A DNA stretch of 64,000 bases from Parasphingorhabdus litoris DSM 22379 (GTDB taxonomy: Bacteria > Pseudomonadota > Alphaproteobacteria > Sphingomonadales > Sphingomonadaceae): contig NZ_CP086727.1 of assembly GCF_020906275.1 (NCBI RefSeq), positions 1,240,001-1,304,000 on the forward strand, in the 5' to 3' direction. Of the stretch, positions 32,507 to 43,519 are shown piece after piece. The translations under genes and the position numbers were made by a program. The notes beneath the pieces are model-generated. The model worked only from the letters and a program-made list of their open reading frames with translations, was not told the DNA's origin and did no database searches. The stretch's first letter is position 1; every line of letters begins with the position of its first letter.

Positions 32507-34621
32507 ATGTCCGAATATGTCAGTCAAAATGGTATCCAGATTGCTCCGGAGCTGTTTGATTTTATCAATGACCGCGCTTTGCCCGGAACGGGAGTCGATC
32601 CAGATAAATTCTGGTCGGGCTTTGCGGATCTGCTGGGGCGGTTTGCTCCGCGCAATGCAGAACTGCTTGCCAAGCGGGAAAAGCTGCAGTCACAGATTGA
32701 TGACTGGCATGTCGCGAACAAGGGTAAGGCCATTGATCAGTCGGCCTATCAGGCCTTTCTGAAAGAGATTGGCTATCTGGTCGATGAACCAACGCCTTTT
32801 GCCATCACGACCGAAAATGTTGATCCGGAAATCGCTACCATGGCCGGACCGCAATTGGTGGTGCCTTCATTGAATGATCGTTTCGTGCTCAACGCTGCCA
32901 ATGCGCGTTGGGGTAGCCTTTACGACGCCTTTTATGGCACGGATGCCTTGGACGCAGACCCGGTACAGCCAGGCGGTTATGATCCCGTGCGCGGTGTAGC
33001 GGTTATCAAGGCGGCCAAGGCGTTTCTGGATGAGACATTGCCGCTAGCCAATGGCAGCTGGGCGGACCTGACCAACGTTAAGGAAGACGGCATTCCGCTC
33101 AAAGACCCGTCGCAATGTGTCGGATGGAATGACAAGGGATGCCTGTTCAAGCATAACGGTCTGCATATTGACGTGATTTTTGACGCCGAGCATCCGATCG
33201 GCAAGGATGATCTGGCCAATATTGCGGACGTCTATCTGGAAGCTGCACTGACGACAATCATCGACATGGAGGATTCTGTCGCCGCTGTTGATGCCGAGGA
33301 CAAGGTTCTGGCCTACAGCAACTGGCTCGGCCTGATGCGCGGTGATCTCGCAGCCACATTCATGAAAGGCGGCAAGGAGGCAGAGCGTCGCGCCAATCCG
33401 GATCGTGAATATACGGATCAGGACGGCAATGCGTTCACACTGCCCGGGCGCAGCCTGATGTTTGTCCGCAATGTCGGACACTTAATGACCAATCCAGCGG
33501 TATTGCTGGCAGACGGCTCAGAGGCACCGGAAGGTTTGCTCGATGGCGTATTTACCAGCCTTGTCTCGATGCATGATCTGAAAGGGCTCGGCCAATATCG
33601 CAACAGTAAGACCGGTTCCATCTACATCGTGAAGCCGAAAATGCACGGTCCGGAGGAATGTACCTTCACCAATGATCTGTTTGATGCGGTGGAAGACTTG
33701 CTTGGTCTGGCGCGAAACACGATCAAGGTCGGTGTTATGGATGAAGAACGCCGCACTTCAGCTAATCTCGCGGCCTGCATCCATGCCGTGAAAGATCGGA
33801 TTGTGTTTATCAATACCGGCTTCCTTGATCGTACAGGGGATGAAATCCATACCAGCATGCAAGGCGGCGCAATGGTTGCCAAGGCGGATATGAAATCCAG
33901 CGACTGGATACAGGCCTATGAAGCCCGCAATGTCGCCATCGGTCTTTCTTGCGGCATGTCTGGCAAGGCGCAGATCGGGAAAGGCATGTGGGCCGCACCC
34001 GATATGATGGCCGATATGATGGAACAGAAAATCGGCCACCCGATGACCGGTGCAAACACCGCATGGGTGCCCAGTCCGACCGCCGCGACACTCCACGCCA
34101 TTCATTATCACCGGCTGGATGTCTTCGCGCGCCAGAAAGAAGTCGCCAATGATGGGATCCCATCGCTCGACAAGCTGCTCACCATTCCTCTCGCAGACGG
34201 CCATAACTGGTCAGCAGAAGAAATTGAGCGGGAACTCGACAATAATGCGCAAGGCATTTTGGGTTATGTTGTACGCTGGGTGGATCAGGGCATTGGCTGT
34301 TCGAAAGTCCCGGATATCAACGATATCGGACTGATGGAAGATCGCGCAACGTTGCGGATTTCTTCGCAGCATATGGCCAACTGGATGCTGCACGGCGTCT
34401 GTTCGCCCGAACAGGTCGATGCGGCGTTGTTGCGTATGGCGGCAAAGGTGGACGGGCAAAATGCCGATGATCCGCTGTACCGGCCGATGGCGAGTGACCC
34501 GGATGCCAGCCTGGCATTTCAGGCAGCGCGGGATCTGGTGTTCAAAGGCGTTGAGCAGCCCAGTGGTTATACCGAGCCTTTATTGCATGCCTACCGATTG
34601 AAACTGAAGGCTGCGGGCTAA
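32507..34621 (+). CDS. glcB: Malate synthase G
   Basis: A 704-residue enzyme that joins glyoxylate and acetyl-CoA to malate, the second step of the glyoxylate shunt. The length and inserts match isoform G. Family blocks: [16 protein letters not shown], the [17 protein letters not shown] segment, [64 protein letters not shown] and [19 protein letters not shown] stands 7 bases before the ATG. It works with aceA at 7207. Its stop overlaps the stop of the convergent rsmA by 4 bases, leaving no room for a separate terminator. Confidence 0.96.
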   Translation: MSEYVSQNGIQIAPELFDFINDRALPGTGVDPDKFWSGFADLLGRFAPRNAELLAKREKLQSQIDDWHVANKGKAIDQSAYQAFLKEIGYLVDEPTPFAITTENVDPEIATMAGPQLVVPSLNDRFVLNAANARWGSLYDAFYGTDALDADPVQPGGYDPVRGVAVIKAAKAFLDETLPLANGSWADLTNVKEDGIPLKDPSQCVGWNDKGCLFKHNGLHIDVIFDAEHPIGKDDLANIADVYLEAALTTIIDMEDSVAAVDAEDKVLAYSNWLGLMRGDLAATFMKGGKEAERRANPDREYTDQDGNAFTLPGRSLMFVRNVGHLMTNPAVLLADGSEAPEGLLDGVFTSLVSMHDLKGLGQYRNSKTGSIYIVKPKMHGPEECTFTNDLFDAVEDLLGLARNTIKVGVMDEERRTSANLAACIHAVKDRIVFINTGFLDRTGDEIHTSMQGGAMVAKADMKSSDWIQAYEARNVAIGLSCGMSGKAQIGKGMWAAPDMMADMMEQKIGHPMTGANTAWVPSPTAATLHAIHYHRLDVFARQKEVANDGIPSLDKLLTIPLADGHNWSAEEIERELDNNAQGILGYVVRWVDQGIGCSKVPDINDIGLMEDRATLRISSQHMANWMLHGVCSPEQVDAALLRMAAKVDGQNADDPLYRPMASDPDASLAFQAARDLVFKGVEQPSGYTEPLLHAYRLKLKAAG

Positions 34622-35448
34622 GCCGACAGGGAGCGCGCCAGCGTAACGAATTCATCCACGCTGACCGTTTCGGGACGGCGTGCGCCATCAATCCCGGCTG
34701 CCTTCAAGGCGTCCAGACCGCCGGGCAGGCCCTTCAGACTCTGGCGCAGCATTTTGCGGCGTTGGCTAAACGCGGTTTGGGTGAGTTTGGCGAGCATCTC
34801 TGGATCGACGCCTTCGGGTTGCGCTTTTGGCGTGAGATGAACGATGGCAGACATCACCTTTGGCGGCGGTGTGAAGGCGGAGCGATGAACCGACATGGCC
34901 AGCTTCGCATCACAGCGCCATTGCGCCAAAATGGACAGCCGCCCATAGGCACTGGAACCGGCTTCGGCGACAATACGGTCTGCAACTTCCCGCTGAAACA
35001 TCAGCGTCAGGGATTGCCATGCGGGCGGCCAGGTTGGGCTGGATAACCATTTGATAAGCAGAGCAGAGCCGACATTATAAGGCAGGTTCGAAGCGATGTG
35101 AAAAGGGCCTTCGAACAGTTCTGGCAGATTGATTTTCAAGGCATCTTCATTGATGACTTTCAACTTGCCGGGAAAATGATCCGCAAGATCGGCCAGGGCA
35201 GGGAGACATCGCTCATCTCGTTCTACCGCGGTTACCTTGGCACCAGCCTGTAGCAAAGCCTGGGTTAAGCCGCCGGGCCCCGGGCCGACTTCAAAAACCT
35301 GGCTGCCTTGCAACTCGCCCGGAACGGCCGCAATGCGCGACAATAGTTGCGTGTCGAGCAGGAAATTCTGACCAAGCGCCTTGTTGGCGGTTAGGCCGTG
35401 TTTCTTAATCACCTCCCGCAAAGGGGGCAGAGGAGACGGCTCACTCAA
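34618..35448 (-). CDS. rsmA: 16S rRNA (adenine1518-N6/adenine1519-N6)-dimethyltransferase
   Basis: A 276-residue SAM-dependent enzyme (KsgA) that dimethylates two adenines in helix 45 of 16S rRNA, a late step in 30S assembly. Motifs: [10 protein letters not shown] at the N-terminus, SAM site [19 protein letters not shown], acidic [10 protein letters not shown], and catalytic [14 protein letters not shown]. The C-terminal helices contain [16 protein letters not shown]. The ATG overlaps the pdxA stop (ATGA), so it is the last gene of the lptD-surA-pdxA-rsmA operon, an order conserved in proteobacteria. Confidence 0.96.
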   Translation of the reverse strand: MSEPSPLPPLREVIKKHGLTANKALGQNFLLDTQLLSRIAAVPGELQGSQVFEVGPGPGGLTQALLQAGAKVTAVERDERCLPALADLADHFPGKLKVINEDALKINLPELFEGPFHIASNLPYNVGSALLIKWLSSPTWPPAWQSLTLMFQREVADRIVAEAGSSAYGRLSILAQWRCDAKLAMSVHRSAFTPPPKVMSAIVHLTPKAQPEGVDPEMLAKLTQTAFSQRRKMLRQSLKGLPGGLDALKAAGIDGARRPETVSVDEFVTLARSLSA

Positions 35449-36449
35449 TTGTCGTAAATTTCGCGATGGGCCACGGCGGTCGCTGCCATCTCAATTGCGG
35501 CGATCATGGATCGGGGATCCGCGACATTTTTGCCAGCAATGTCAAATGCAGTGCCATGATCTGGCGATGTGCGAACGATAGGCAGACCCAGTGTCATGTT
35601 GACGCCATCAAAAAAGTGTAACGTCTTCAAGGGGATTAGTGCTTGGTCATGATAGGGACACAGAGCAATATCATAATGTGACCGGGCCTCGGCATGGAAC
35701 ATCGTGTCTGCTGGTAGAGGTCCCATTACGTCCAGACCCTGTTCGAGAAGTTCATCAATTGCTGGCTGCATCACCAGTTTTTCTTCGTCACCCAAATTGC
35801 CATTCTCCCCGGCATGCGGATTAAGACCAGCAATAGCGATACGTGGACTCTCAATACCAAAATTGCGAGTCATCGCCTTTGCCGCTGATTTTGTGCGAGC
35901 GATGATGAGGGCATGAGTCAGTTGACCAGGAACGTCTTTCAGTGGGATATGTGTTGTCATAGGAATGACGCGGAGCGACGGTCCACCGAGCATCATGACA
36001 GCATTTTCGCGAGCGATTCCGCACCTTTCGGAAACAAATTCAGTTTGTCCCGGATAACGGAAACCGACTTTATAAAGCTGCGACTTGGAAACAGGTGCTG
36101 TGATGACTGCCCCGGCATCTCCGGAGCGGGCTAAGCCAGAGGCAATTTCCAAGGAATGTAAAGCGCATTGCGCTCCATCTAGTGTTGGTTCTCCCGGGCG
36201 CGCAATTTCGCCGTCATAGATATGCAAAATGGGTAGCGCTTTATCAAAAGCATCTTTGGCTTCGGCGGGATCAGAAATCTTGATGACCGGAACATCATAC
36301 AGCCCATCAAAATCACCGGAATTTCCAGCGACAAAAAATGGGCTGCAATCAAAACTGTCCCGCTGACGCCAGGTTTTACAGATAATTTCCGGCCCTATGC
36401 CCGCAGGATCACCGCAAGACAGGGCAAAGGGTTTTTTCACCCCCGGCAT
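35445..36449 (-). CDS. pdxA: 4-hydroxythreonine-4-phosphate dehydrogenase
   Basis: A 334-residue enzyme of pyridoxal phosphate synthesis (DXP-dependent route). Landmarks: [16 protein letters not shown] at the start, [23 protein letters not shown], the metal-binding [57 protein letters not shown] and [21 protein letters not shown]. It starts 3 bases after the surA stop and overlaps the rsmA start. The cytoplasmic role is well established for the family. Confidence 0.96.
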   Translation of the reverse strand: MPGVKKPFALSCGDPAGIGPEIICKTWRQRDSFDCSPFFVAGNSGDFDGLYDVPVIKISDPAEAKDAFDKALPILHIYDGEIARPGEPTLDGAQCALHSLEIASGLARSGDAGAVITAPVSKSQLYKVGFRYPGQTEFVSERCGIARENAVMMLGGPSLRVIPMTTHIPLKDVPGQLTHALIIARTKSAAKAMTRNFGIESPRIAIAGLNPHAGENGNLGDEEKLVMQPAIDELLEQGLDVMGPLPADTMFHAEARSHYDIALCPYHDQALIPLKTLHFFDGVNMTLGLPIVRTSPDHGTAFDIAGKNVADPRSMIAAIEMAATAVAHREIYDN

Positions 36450-36452
36450 CGG

Positions 36453-37817
36453 TTAATTATATTCTATAATGGCATCGCGCCGGAGATCGCGCAGATAGAT
36501 TTGAGCGCGTTTGTTTACACGCTCATTTTCCAATTGTGACATGATCTGGTCGAAGGAAGGCGCCGCTGCCGATTGTGGGTCATCCCGACCGCAAAGGATC
36601 AACACACGTACGCCATCTGCCACCGAACCAAAAGGTTGACTAGCCTGTCCGATCTGCAGCTGGGCGATTGTACTCTGTAGGGGGCCAGGAAGATCCCGCA
36701 AACGAACCTGATCATTATCGACGATTTGCGCACCGATTGATGTAGCGACTTCATTGGCCGCACCGCATCCCTTGATATTCTGTGTTGCCGTTGCAAACTG
36801 CGCTGCTCGGCTCGTTGCTTGCGCTTCTGTGGTGCCGGGCGGAAAGCTGATCGACAGTTGTTTCAGACTCAAAACGGCATTGCGTGGATCGGCTGTCAAA
36901 ATCTGGCGTTGATCGATCAGATATAGAATGGAAAAACCGCCCGGAACCTCAATGGGGCCGACAACTTGGCCAACTTGCATCTGAACCGCAGCATCAGCAA
37001 GCGATTGCGGCAATTGAGCAGGGCGAACCCAACCCAGGTCACCACCCGTTGCGGCAGTAGACGCTTCGGAAAACTGGCGCGCATAGGCAACAAACGAACC
37101 GCCTTGACGGATCTGGTCCAATATCTTGCGCATATTGACGGCAACCTGTTCCGCCGCTTCGGGCGCAGCTGACATGTAAATCTCGCCAATGCGATATTCC
37201 GTGCTGCCCTTTGACGCATTTAGCCGTTCGATAATGGAATTCACTTCTTCATCGCCAACATTGATGAAGGGTTGAATGTTCCGACGAAGCAAGCGGCTCC
37301 ATGCCAATTCGCCTTTGATCTGGCGCTTCAACGTATCGGCAGAAGAACCTTTGGTACGCAAAAACGCATCAAAAGCATTTATGTCTTGCTTGAAATTCTG
37401 TTGAGCGACTTGATTGAAAGTCTGCTCAATTTCTCCATTGGAAATAGTTATTTCATTGGCTTCGGCTTCCTGAATTTGAAGCGTTTCGTCAATCAGGTTA
37501 CGCAAAACTTGAAGACGCAGACGTTCCCGTTCTTCATCAGATACACGGCCACCATTGGCTGCCACAATTAGAGCTAGACGATGGTCAACATCGGTACCAG
37601 TAATGATGTCCCCGTTGACTAGTGCTGTTGCTCGGCGAACATTGGGGTCATTCTCACCAAATATTGTCAGCTGCTCGGGTATGTCCAATCCCGCTTGCGG
37701 TACACTATTGTCCGAAACCGTCTGGCTTGTGGAAGGTGTCGTGGCCATCAACGCCGCTGATGCAACCAGCGCAAATTTTCCGCTGATGCTGAATATCTTG
37801 GTACGCATAAAATTCAT
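36453..37817 (-). CDS. surA: Periplasmic chaperone / peptidyl-prolyl isomerase SurA
   Basis: A 454-residue exported chaperone that helps outer membrane proteins such as LptD to fold. After a signal peptide (about 35 residues, ending near TTPSTSQ) come the SurA N-terminal domain (ATALVNGDIITGTDVDHRLAL and RNLIDETLQIQEA), a parvulin (rotamase) domain (EYRIGEIYMSAAPEA, RQFSEASTAATGGDLGWVRPAQLP) and a second, degenerate one. The start is not decided by a ribosome site; ATG 37817 or 37808 both leave a good export signal, while 37868 adds a charged tail. It lies between lptD and pdxA in the conserved operon. Confidence 0.92.
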   Translation of the reverse strand: MNFMRTKIFSISGKFALVASAALMATTPSTSQTVSDNSVPQAGLDIPEQLTIFGENDPNVRRATALVNGDIITGTDVDHRLALIVAANGGRVSDEERERLRLQVLRNLIDETLQIQEAEANEITISNGEIEQTFNQVAQQNFKQDINAFDAFLRTKGSSADTLKRQIKGELAWSRLLRRNIQPFINVGDEEVNSIIERLNASKGSTEYRIGEIYMSAAPEAAEQVAVNMRKILDQIRQGGSFVAYARQFSEASTAATGGDLGWVRPAQLPQSLADAAVQMQVGQVVGPIEVPGGFSILYLIDQRQILTADPRNAVLSLKQLSISFPPGTTEAQATSRAAQFATATQNIKGCGAANEVATSIGAQIVDNDQVRLRDLPGPLQSTIAQLQIGQASQPFGSVADGVRVLILCGRDDPQSAAAPSFDQIMSQLENERVNKRAQIYLRDLRRDAIIEYN

Positions 37818-37916
37818 TTTCTGTTTCTTTTCAAACTCTAAGAACATTTTCAGACCATCAAATATCAAAATTCTGCTGAACCTAATATGAGCAGTCAGCT
37901 ATCATTACCAAACGCC

Positions 37917-40142
37917 TTACACACCCAAATTGCGTAAAGCCAGCCGGAACAGAAAAGTGCTGCCGCGCTGGTCATCACCAGTGTCTTCATAATCATAACG
38001 CCAAGTCACGCCAAGAGACAGACAGCCATCATCATAGGCCACACCGATACGGTGCCGGACCGGTTCAAAACCATCCGCGGAAGATGTTGGATCTTCACGG
38101 CTGTCGGTCAGATCGATAATTGCTGAGCCAAAGACTGACCAATATTGGTCAATTTGATACCGTCCGCCCACACGGACTTCCTCGCGATCGCTAAGGTCTT
38201 CGACGCCCGCGGCAATATTGCGATTAAGCCTCAGATAGCCAATTTGCGCATAGGTGTTTTTTGTTCCGATTGTGGCATCAATTTCATTTCTTCTGACGGC
38301 TATGCTGTCTTTATCCAGCCGGTACCGATGGGTGAATTTCACAATGTCTTTAAAACGAACTTCTGTGCGACCAACAATGTCGGAAAATCTTTCTGACAAT
38401 CCGGTGCCTTCAGGAACAATATTGCTGTTATTTGCCAGCCGGTAGCTTTGACCGACAACAGCATCGATTCTCAAATTGGGTCGCGTCAGATTCCATTCCA
38501 ACCCATATGTGGCGCGGACATTGTCTTCATAGCGATCGATACCTGGGAAGCGGTTGAGGGCAAACAAGTTGGTATCTTCCAGATCGACCGAGCGGGAATC
38601 TTCATTGGGAAGCGAAAGATTAGAGATGGCCGGTGTCGCCACGACCTGAAAGCGTGGCGTCAAAGTTTGTGTTCCGCCAAATGCTTGGCCAATAAATGGC
38701 CATTTCACATCAATTGCCGCGGTCGCGATCGCGCGCGTTTGCCAGCCCGTCTCGCCGCTGTAAATTGCCGCCTCGTTCAGCGCATTGTCTTCGCTATTAT
38801 AGACGTCGCCTCTCGCAAAACCGGTCAGTGTGATTTCCTGCCCGAGGCTTGTCAGCCTGCGTAAATCCCATCGTGCTGAGGCAAAAGCACGCTGCGTATC
38901 TTGGCCGGCCGTACGACCGATGGCCAAACTATTTAGTTGAATTTGAACATTCCCACCCCAGACAGGATCAGAAATTCGTTTGCGGTAGTCGACCACTGGC
39001 AATGCGATTGGGACCTGATTCTGTGGATCGCCAGCGCGTAATGTCTGAAACGCCCAACCAGCAAGTGAAAAATAGCTGCTATCGTCAATTCTTTCGACAT
39101 TGATTGTCGAGCGCAAGCTGTCATCATCGCTAATGTCATACCGACGCAGAAATGTTCGGTCAGAGGTAATCCGAGCAGATTGCGATATAGTCCAATTTTC
39201 GTCCAGAATGAACCGGCCGCTGGTGGCGAAATAGCCACGGAAATCTCTTTCGGAATCTGGCAATGGGCCAACTGCGCCGGTTGGAATGCGCGAGCTATAA
39301 GTCGCATAGCCGGTCATCTGGAATGCGCCTTTATCGTCCAGCTGCCGGAACGTACCACTGATCAACGGAGCCACGTCTGTGAAAACCTGAGCAGTTACCG
39401 TTGCATCCTGATTTGGCGCCAGATTGAAATAATAGGGCAGTGATACGGAGAAGCCATTGGTTGAATCGAAGCGCGGTGCGGGCACCAGAAGTCCGCTGCG
39501 ATTTTCGTTGCTGATTGGATGCGAAAGACCTGGCAAAGGAATCACTGGCAACCCGAAAATCTCGATTCTCGCGCCATCATAGGTGACCCGTTTTTTCACA
39601 GGGTCGTAACGGACCTTGACGGCCTTGATTTCCCAGCTTGGATTTTTCGGGCATCCATCTTCTGTTGTAACCGCGCAAGCCGTGTAGGCTGCATTATCCA
39701 AAGCAAGCGAGCCATCTGCAAATCGTTCACCCTTGCGCGCGGCCAATCGGCTTCCATCCTCCAGCACCAAAAGCAGATTATCAACAATTCCATCGCGCAG
39801 GCTGTCGGTAAGGACGATGCCGTCGCCATAGGCGGTATCCCCCTCGGGGCTGACCGAACGGATATTACCTTTGGCCTCGACAATGCCAGTTTTGCGGTTC
39901 CAGATCACTTCATCGGAACGCAGCCTATATCCATCACGATTGAGCAGTACGTTGCCTTTGGCTGTGACGACATCATTTTCAAAATCATAGTCTATCGCAT
40001 CAGCGCTAAACTCAATTTGATCTGCTTGATCGCTTGATTGATCGGCAACAGGCGCAGGTTGATCTGGCACGGTCTGGGCAGCAGCCATTTGGGGATGGGC
40101 TAACGGAAGTACCAAAGCAATCAGTGCGATTGAAGATTTCAT
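37917..40142 (-). CDS. lptD: LPS-assembly protein LptD
   Basis: A 741-residue outer membrane barrel that inserts lipopolysaccharide into the outer leaflet. The signal peptide is MKSSIALIALVLPLAHPQMAAA. The N-terminal OstA-type jellyroll (about 45-160) shows IEFSADAIDYDFENDVVTAKG and NVLLNRDGYRLRSDEVIW. The remainder is rich in alternating strands and ends with STFLFRLALRNLGV. Three cysteines are visible (in YTACAV, DGCPK and DDGCLSLG), so the disulfide pattern is simpler than the four Cys of E. coli. It leads the lptD-surA-pdxA-rsmA operon, which fits SurA as its folding helper. Confidence 0.95.
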   Translation of the reverse strand: MKSSIALIALVLPLAHPQMAAAQTVPDQPAPVADQSSDQADQIEFSADAIDYDFENDVVTAKGNVLLNRDGYRLRSDEVIWNRKTGIVEAKGNIRSVSPEGDTAYGDGIVLTDSLRDGIVDNLLLVLEDGSRLAARKGERFADGSLALDNAAYTACAVTTEDGCPKNPSWEIKAVKVRYDPVKKRVTYDGARIEIFGLPVIPLPGLSHPISNENRSGLLVPAPRFDSTNGFSVSLPYYFNLAPNQDATVTAQVFTDVAPLISGTFRQLDDKGAFQMTGYATYSSRIPTGAVGPLPDSERDFRGYFATSGRFILDENWTISQSARITSDRTFLRRYDISDDDSLRSTINVERIDDSSYFSLAGWAFQTLRAGDPQNQVPIALPVVDYRKRISDPVWGGNVQIQLNSLAIGRTAGQDTQRAFASARWDLRRLTSLGQEITLTGFARGDVYNSEDNALNEAAIYSGETGWQTRAIATAAIDVKWPFIGQAFGGTQTLTPRFQVVATPAISNLSLPNEDSRSVDLEDTNLFALNRFPGIDRYEDNVRATYGLEWNLTRPNLRIDAVVGQSYRLANNSNIVPEGTGLSERFSDIVGRTEVRFKDIVKFTHRYRLDKDSIAVRRNEIDATIGTKNTYAQIGYLRLNRNIAAGVEDLSDREEVRVGGRYQIDQYWSVFGSAIIDLTDSREDPTSSADGFEPVRHRIGVAYDDGCLSLGVTWRYDYEDTGDDQRGSTFLFRLALRNLGV

Positions 40143-40405
40143 CGACGAGATTAACCTGCCTTTAGACCCATGAAATATTGACGCTCTTTATGACGTCGCC
40201 AATTTGACCATCGCCCTATTGCATCAGATTGCTTCGGCTGCAAATCTTCTGTTGCAGAATTTGAACAATCGCTCAATTTGATCGACATTCGGAGTAAAAT
40301 GATGATTGCAAAGACAGAGCCAATCTTTCATTGATCCACGCTGAACAAAGGGTCAAAATTATGCCATACCAGCACAATTGATCCATTGATAAGGACGCTT
40401 TACCT
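40143..40405. other. Divergent promoter region between lptD and pepA
   Basis: 263 bases without a convincing gene. It must hold the promoters of both operons. No strong palindrome or terminator was recognised. Confidence 0.5.
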
Positions 40406-41863
40406 ATGAAATTTACATTTGCTGCCAGCCCTTCTTCTACGCCAGATGCGATTGCCTTTGCGATAAGCAAAGATGGTCTGGACACTGCGGAGATATCCGT
40501 TGAGCAGGCATCACTGGTGCGCGCAGCTGCGAAAGCGGCCCGGTTTGAAGGCAAAACCGGACAGACATTTCAGACTTTTGTGACCGAGGGTGATGCTGTT
40601 ATTCAGATTATCCTATCCGGTGTTGGGAAAGGCGAACGTCAAGACTGTGAAGCGGCAGGCGGCGCGATTATTGCCAAACTCATTGCATCGGGCGTGAAGC
40701 ATCTGGCGATCAATGGAGCAGGGCTTGAACAGGATCAGTTGGCTCGCCTGTTATTTGGCACAAAACTACGCAGCTGGAGAATTGACAAATACCGGACCAC
40801 AATGCCTGAAAATGCAAAGCAAACGTTGGAAGCAATAACGGTACTCGATACTGATATGGAGTCGGCTCAGATCTGGCAGGATCTTTCCGCAGTAGCAGAT
40901 GGTGTGTCACTGACCCGTGAACTGGTTTCTGAACCTGCAAATGTGATTTATCCGGAAAGCTTTGTGGAGCGCTGTAAAGAGCTTCAGGACATGGGCGTCG
41001 AATTCACCGTGCTTGGTCAGGAAGAAATGGAAAAGCTGGGCATGGGAGCGCTTCTGGGCGTCTCGCAAGGCTCGGTTCGGCCGCCGCGCATGCTTGCCAT
41101 GCGCTGGGACGGCACAAACGGCGCGCAGAAAAAACCATTGGCGTTGGTCGGTAAAGGTGTGACCTTTGATACCGGCGGCATCTCTTTGAAACCACCTGGC
41201 GGTATGGAAGATATGAAATGGGACATGGGCGGGGCCGGCGCGGTTGCCGGTACGATGAAGGCTCTGGCAGGCCGAAAGGCGAAGGCGCATGTTGTCGGCG
41301 TCTGCGGATTGGTTGAGAATATGCCCGATGGCAATGCGCAGCGCCCGGGTGATGTTGTCACGAGCATGAGTGGCCAGACCATTGAAGTCATCAATACTGA
41401 TGCGGAAGGGCGTTTGGTCTTGTGCGATGCTCTCCACTGGACACAGGAGACTTTTGAGCCCGAAATCGTGGTAAATCTGGCAACACTGACTGGAGCGATT
41501 ATCATCTCGCTAGGCAATGAACATGCTGGGTGTTTCAGTAATGATGATGGCTTGTCTGAAAATCTGTTGGCCGCTGGTCAAACGGCTGGTGATCCACTCT
41601 GGCGTTTCCCATTGACCCCTGCCTATGACAAGCAAATTAACTCGCCCATTGCTGACATGAAAAATGTTGGCGGCAAAGGCGCCGGATCGATTACGGCAGG
41701 ACAGTTTCTGAAGCGGTTCATTCACGATGGAGTGAAATGGGCACATCTCGATATTGCTGGCATGGTTTGGGCTGATAAGCCGGGGCCGGTCTGGGACAAG
41801 GGTGCAACCGGTTTCGGTGTGCGCTTGCTTGATCAATATGTCGCCGACAATTTTGAACAATAG
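40406..41863 (+). CDS. pepA: Leucyl aminopeptidase (M17)
   Basis: A 485-residue cytosolic aminopeptidase with two metal ions. The catalytic domain shows LVGKGVTFDTGGISLKP, the metal-ligand stretch WDMGGAGAVAGTMKAL, PGDVVTSMSGQTIEV and the family signature NTDAEGRLVLCDAL, followed by ATLTGAIIISLGNEHAG. The N-terminal macro-like domain is weakly conserved. AAGGACG precedes the ATG. holC follows 25 bases after its stop, an arrangement common in proteobacteria. Confidence 0.95.
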   Translation: MKFTFAASPSSTPDAIAFAISKDGLDTAEISVEQASLVRAAAKAARFEGKTGQTFQTFVTEGDAVIQIILSGVGKGERQDCEAAGGAIIAKLIASGVKHLAINGAGLEQDQLARLLFGTKLRSWRIDKYRTTMPENAKQTLEAITVLDTDMESAQIWQDLSAVADGVSLTRELVSEPANVIYPESFVERCKELQDMGVEFTVLGQEEMEKLGMGALLGVSQGSVRPPRMLAMRWDGTNGAQKKPLALVGKGVTFDTGGISLKPPGGMEDMKWDMGGAGAVAGTMKALAGRKAKAHVVGVCGLVENMPDGNAQRPGDVVTSMSGQTIEVINTDAEGRLVLCDALHWTQETFEPEIVVNLATLTGAIIISLGNEHAGCFSNDDGLSENLLAAGQTAGDPLWRFPLTPAYDKQINSPIADMKNVGGKGAGSITAGQFLKRFIHDGVKWAHLDIAGMVWADKPGPVWDKGATGFGVRLLDQYVADNFEQ

Positions 41864-41888
41864 ATCCAGCTTGAAGGCATTCTGACCG

Positions 41889-42326
41889 GTGCAGGTCGAC
41901 TTTTACCATCTGACCCGTGATCCAGCAGAAAAACTGGTGCCGGTGCTGGCGCAAAAAACGCTGGATAGCGGTCAGAAAATGCTGCTGGTGTCGAGTTTTG
42001 TAGGGCAGCTTGAAAAACTAAGTGCAGCATTGTGGCAAGCCGCACCAACCAGTTTTCTGGCCCATGGCCTGGCAGGGAATGGACAGGATGATGCGCAACC
42101 CATTCTGATCTCTGCCAGTTGTGAGGCAACCAATGGCGCGCGCTTTGTTGCTCTGACTGATGGTGAATGGCGGGACGAGGCATTGACTTTTGATCGCGCG
42201 TTTTATCTATTCACAGCCGAGCAAATTGAAAGTGCGCGTACAGCCTGGCGGGCCTTGTCTGTGAAAGAAGATGTGACGCCGCGTTATTGGAAGCAGGATG
42301 GCGGTCGGTGGGTCGAAGGGCCTTAG
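41889..42326 (+). CDS. holC: DNA polymerase III subunit chi
   Basis: A 145-residue protein of the HolC family, which links the clamp loader to single-strand binding protein at the replication fork. Family features: QVDFYHLTRDPAEKLVPVLAQK, the helix GQKMLLVSSFVGQLEKLSAALW, SFLAHGLAGNG and FDRAFYLFTAEQIESARTAW, ending with the conserved YWKQDGGRW. The start codon is GTG, with GAAGG 11 bases upstream. It is probably co-transcribed with pepA. Confidence 0.92.
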   Translation: MQVDFYHLTRDPAEKLVPVLAQKTLDSGQKMLLVSSFVGQLEKLSAALWQAAPTSFLAHGLAGNGQDDAQPILISASCEATNGARFVALTDGEWRDEALTFDRAFYLFTAEQIESARTAWRALSVKEDVTPRYWKQDGGRWVEGP

Positions 42327-42404
42327 TCAATTCTCGTTTGCGCTTTTTCCCTGTTGCTCTAGAACCCTGACTGGGTCGCACCATTTTTCTGATGGAGCCT
42401 TTTC

Positions 42405-42905
42405 ATGAAAAAATTTCTTATCCTGCCAATCATGTTGACCGCCGCATCTTGTGGCAGCAATGATGAGATCGCATCCGGTACATTTGACGATGGAGAGGGT
42501 GGAAAAGGCAGCTATTCTATTAGCGGCGACAATGACGATAGTGAAACCGTGATCAAGTCCGGTGATGGCGAAGTGCGGATCGCTACGGGATCCAAGGCCG
42601 TCACCGATCTGCCAATGGGTATCAAACTATATCCGGGGGCAAATATTCAGAGCAGCATGACAGGTATGGGCGATGGCAAATCGGGTGCTGTGATCGTGTT
42701 CGAGAGTTCAGATGATCAGGATGATGTCATTAGTTTTTACAAGGACCAGATGAAGGCCAAGGGAATCGAAGTCCAAACCGAGGTTAAGTCCGGCGATATG
42801 CAAATGATCGCAGGTCAGGGACCAGATGGAGAGGGAATAAACATCTCTGTCGTCAAAGACGATGATGTCGTCACGGCGACTTTGATGGTGGGGGAAGATA
42901 ATTAG
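42405..42905 (+). CDS. Acidic lipoprotein of unknown function
   Basis: A 166-residue protein with a lipoprotein signal (MKKFLILPIMLTAASC, lipobox AASC). The mature part is rich in Asp, Gly and Ser at first, then a folded-looking section: PMGIKLYPGANIQSSM, AVIVFESSDDQDDVISFYKDQM and KGIEVQTEV. The last part resembles small domains that pair a strand and helix in exported proteins, but no family is recognised. TGGAG precedes the ATG. It lies between holC and ndk on the same strand. Confidence 0.8.
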   Translation: MKKFLILPIMLTAASCGSNDEIASGTFDDGEGGKGSYSISGDNDDSETVIKSGDGEVRIATGSKAVTDLPMGIKLYPGANIQSSMTGMGDGKSGAVIVFESSDDQDDVISFYKDQMKAKGIEVQTEVKSGDMQMIAGQGPDGEGINISVVKDDDVVTATLMVGEDN

Positions 42906-43007
42906 CTGCCAAAAGCGCGAAGCGGGTCTCACAAAACTTGCTAAGCTGTAAAAGTCCGGCTAGGGGCGGCGCAAACTTATATTTCACCCCTATTACGGAG
43001 CAAAAAC

Positions 43008-43430
43008 ATGGCCGGTACACGGACATTTTCGATCATCAAACCAGACGCTACGAAGCGCAATCTGACCGGTGCGGTTACCAAAATGCTGGAAGACGCTGGC
43101 CTGCGTGTTGTGGCGTCCAAGCGCATTCACATGACCCGCGAGCAGGCAGAGGGCTTCTATGCGGTACATAAAGAGCGTCCTTTCTTCGGCGAGCTGGTTG
43201 ATTTCATGATCAGCGGCCCGGTTGTTGTTCAGGTTCTGGAAGGCGAGAATGCCATGCAGCGCAACCGCGATATCATGGGTGCCACCAACCCTGCGGATGC
43301 GGCTCCCGGGACTATTCGCAAAGAATTGGCTGAAAGCATCGAAGCCAATACAGTTCACGGTTCTGACAGCGATGAAAATGCAGCGATTGAAATAGCATAT
43401 TTCTTCAACGAAGATGAAATCGTAGGCTAA
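43008..43430 (+). CDS. ndk: Nucleoside diphosphate kinase
   Basis: A 140-residue enzyme that balances nucleoside triphosphates. The chain opens with [13 protein letters not shown], has [36 protein letters not shown] and the active-site NTVHGSDS with phospho-acceptor His117. GGAG stands 8 bases before the ATG. It is well conserved; in polyphosphate-rich cells it may also use products of Ppk and Ppk2, which are encoded further along. Confidence 0.97.
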   Translation: MAGTRTFSIIKPDATKRNLTGAVTKMLEDAGLRVVASKRIHMTREQAEGFYAVHKERPFFGELVDFMISGPVVVQVLEGENAMQRNRDIMGATNPADAAPGTIRKELAESIEANTVHGSDSDENAAIEIAYFFNEDEIVG

Positions 43431-43519
43431 GTCTTCGTTGTCTAAGTCCACGTTTTTTAGGGCTTTCACCGAATTTTAAGCATAGTCTGTTAACCGGAAA
43501 TTCGATCTCTGGCGCGGGA

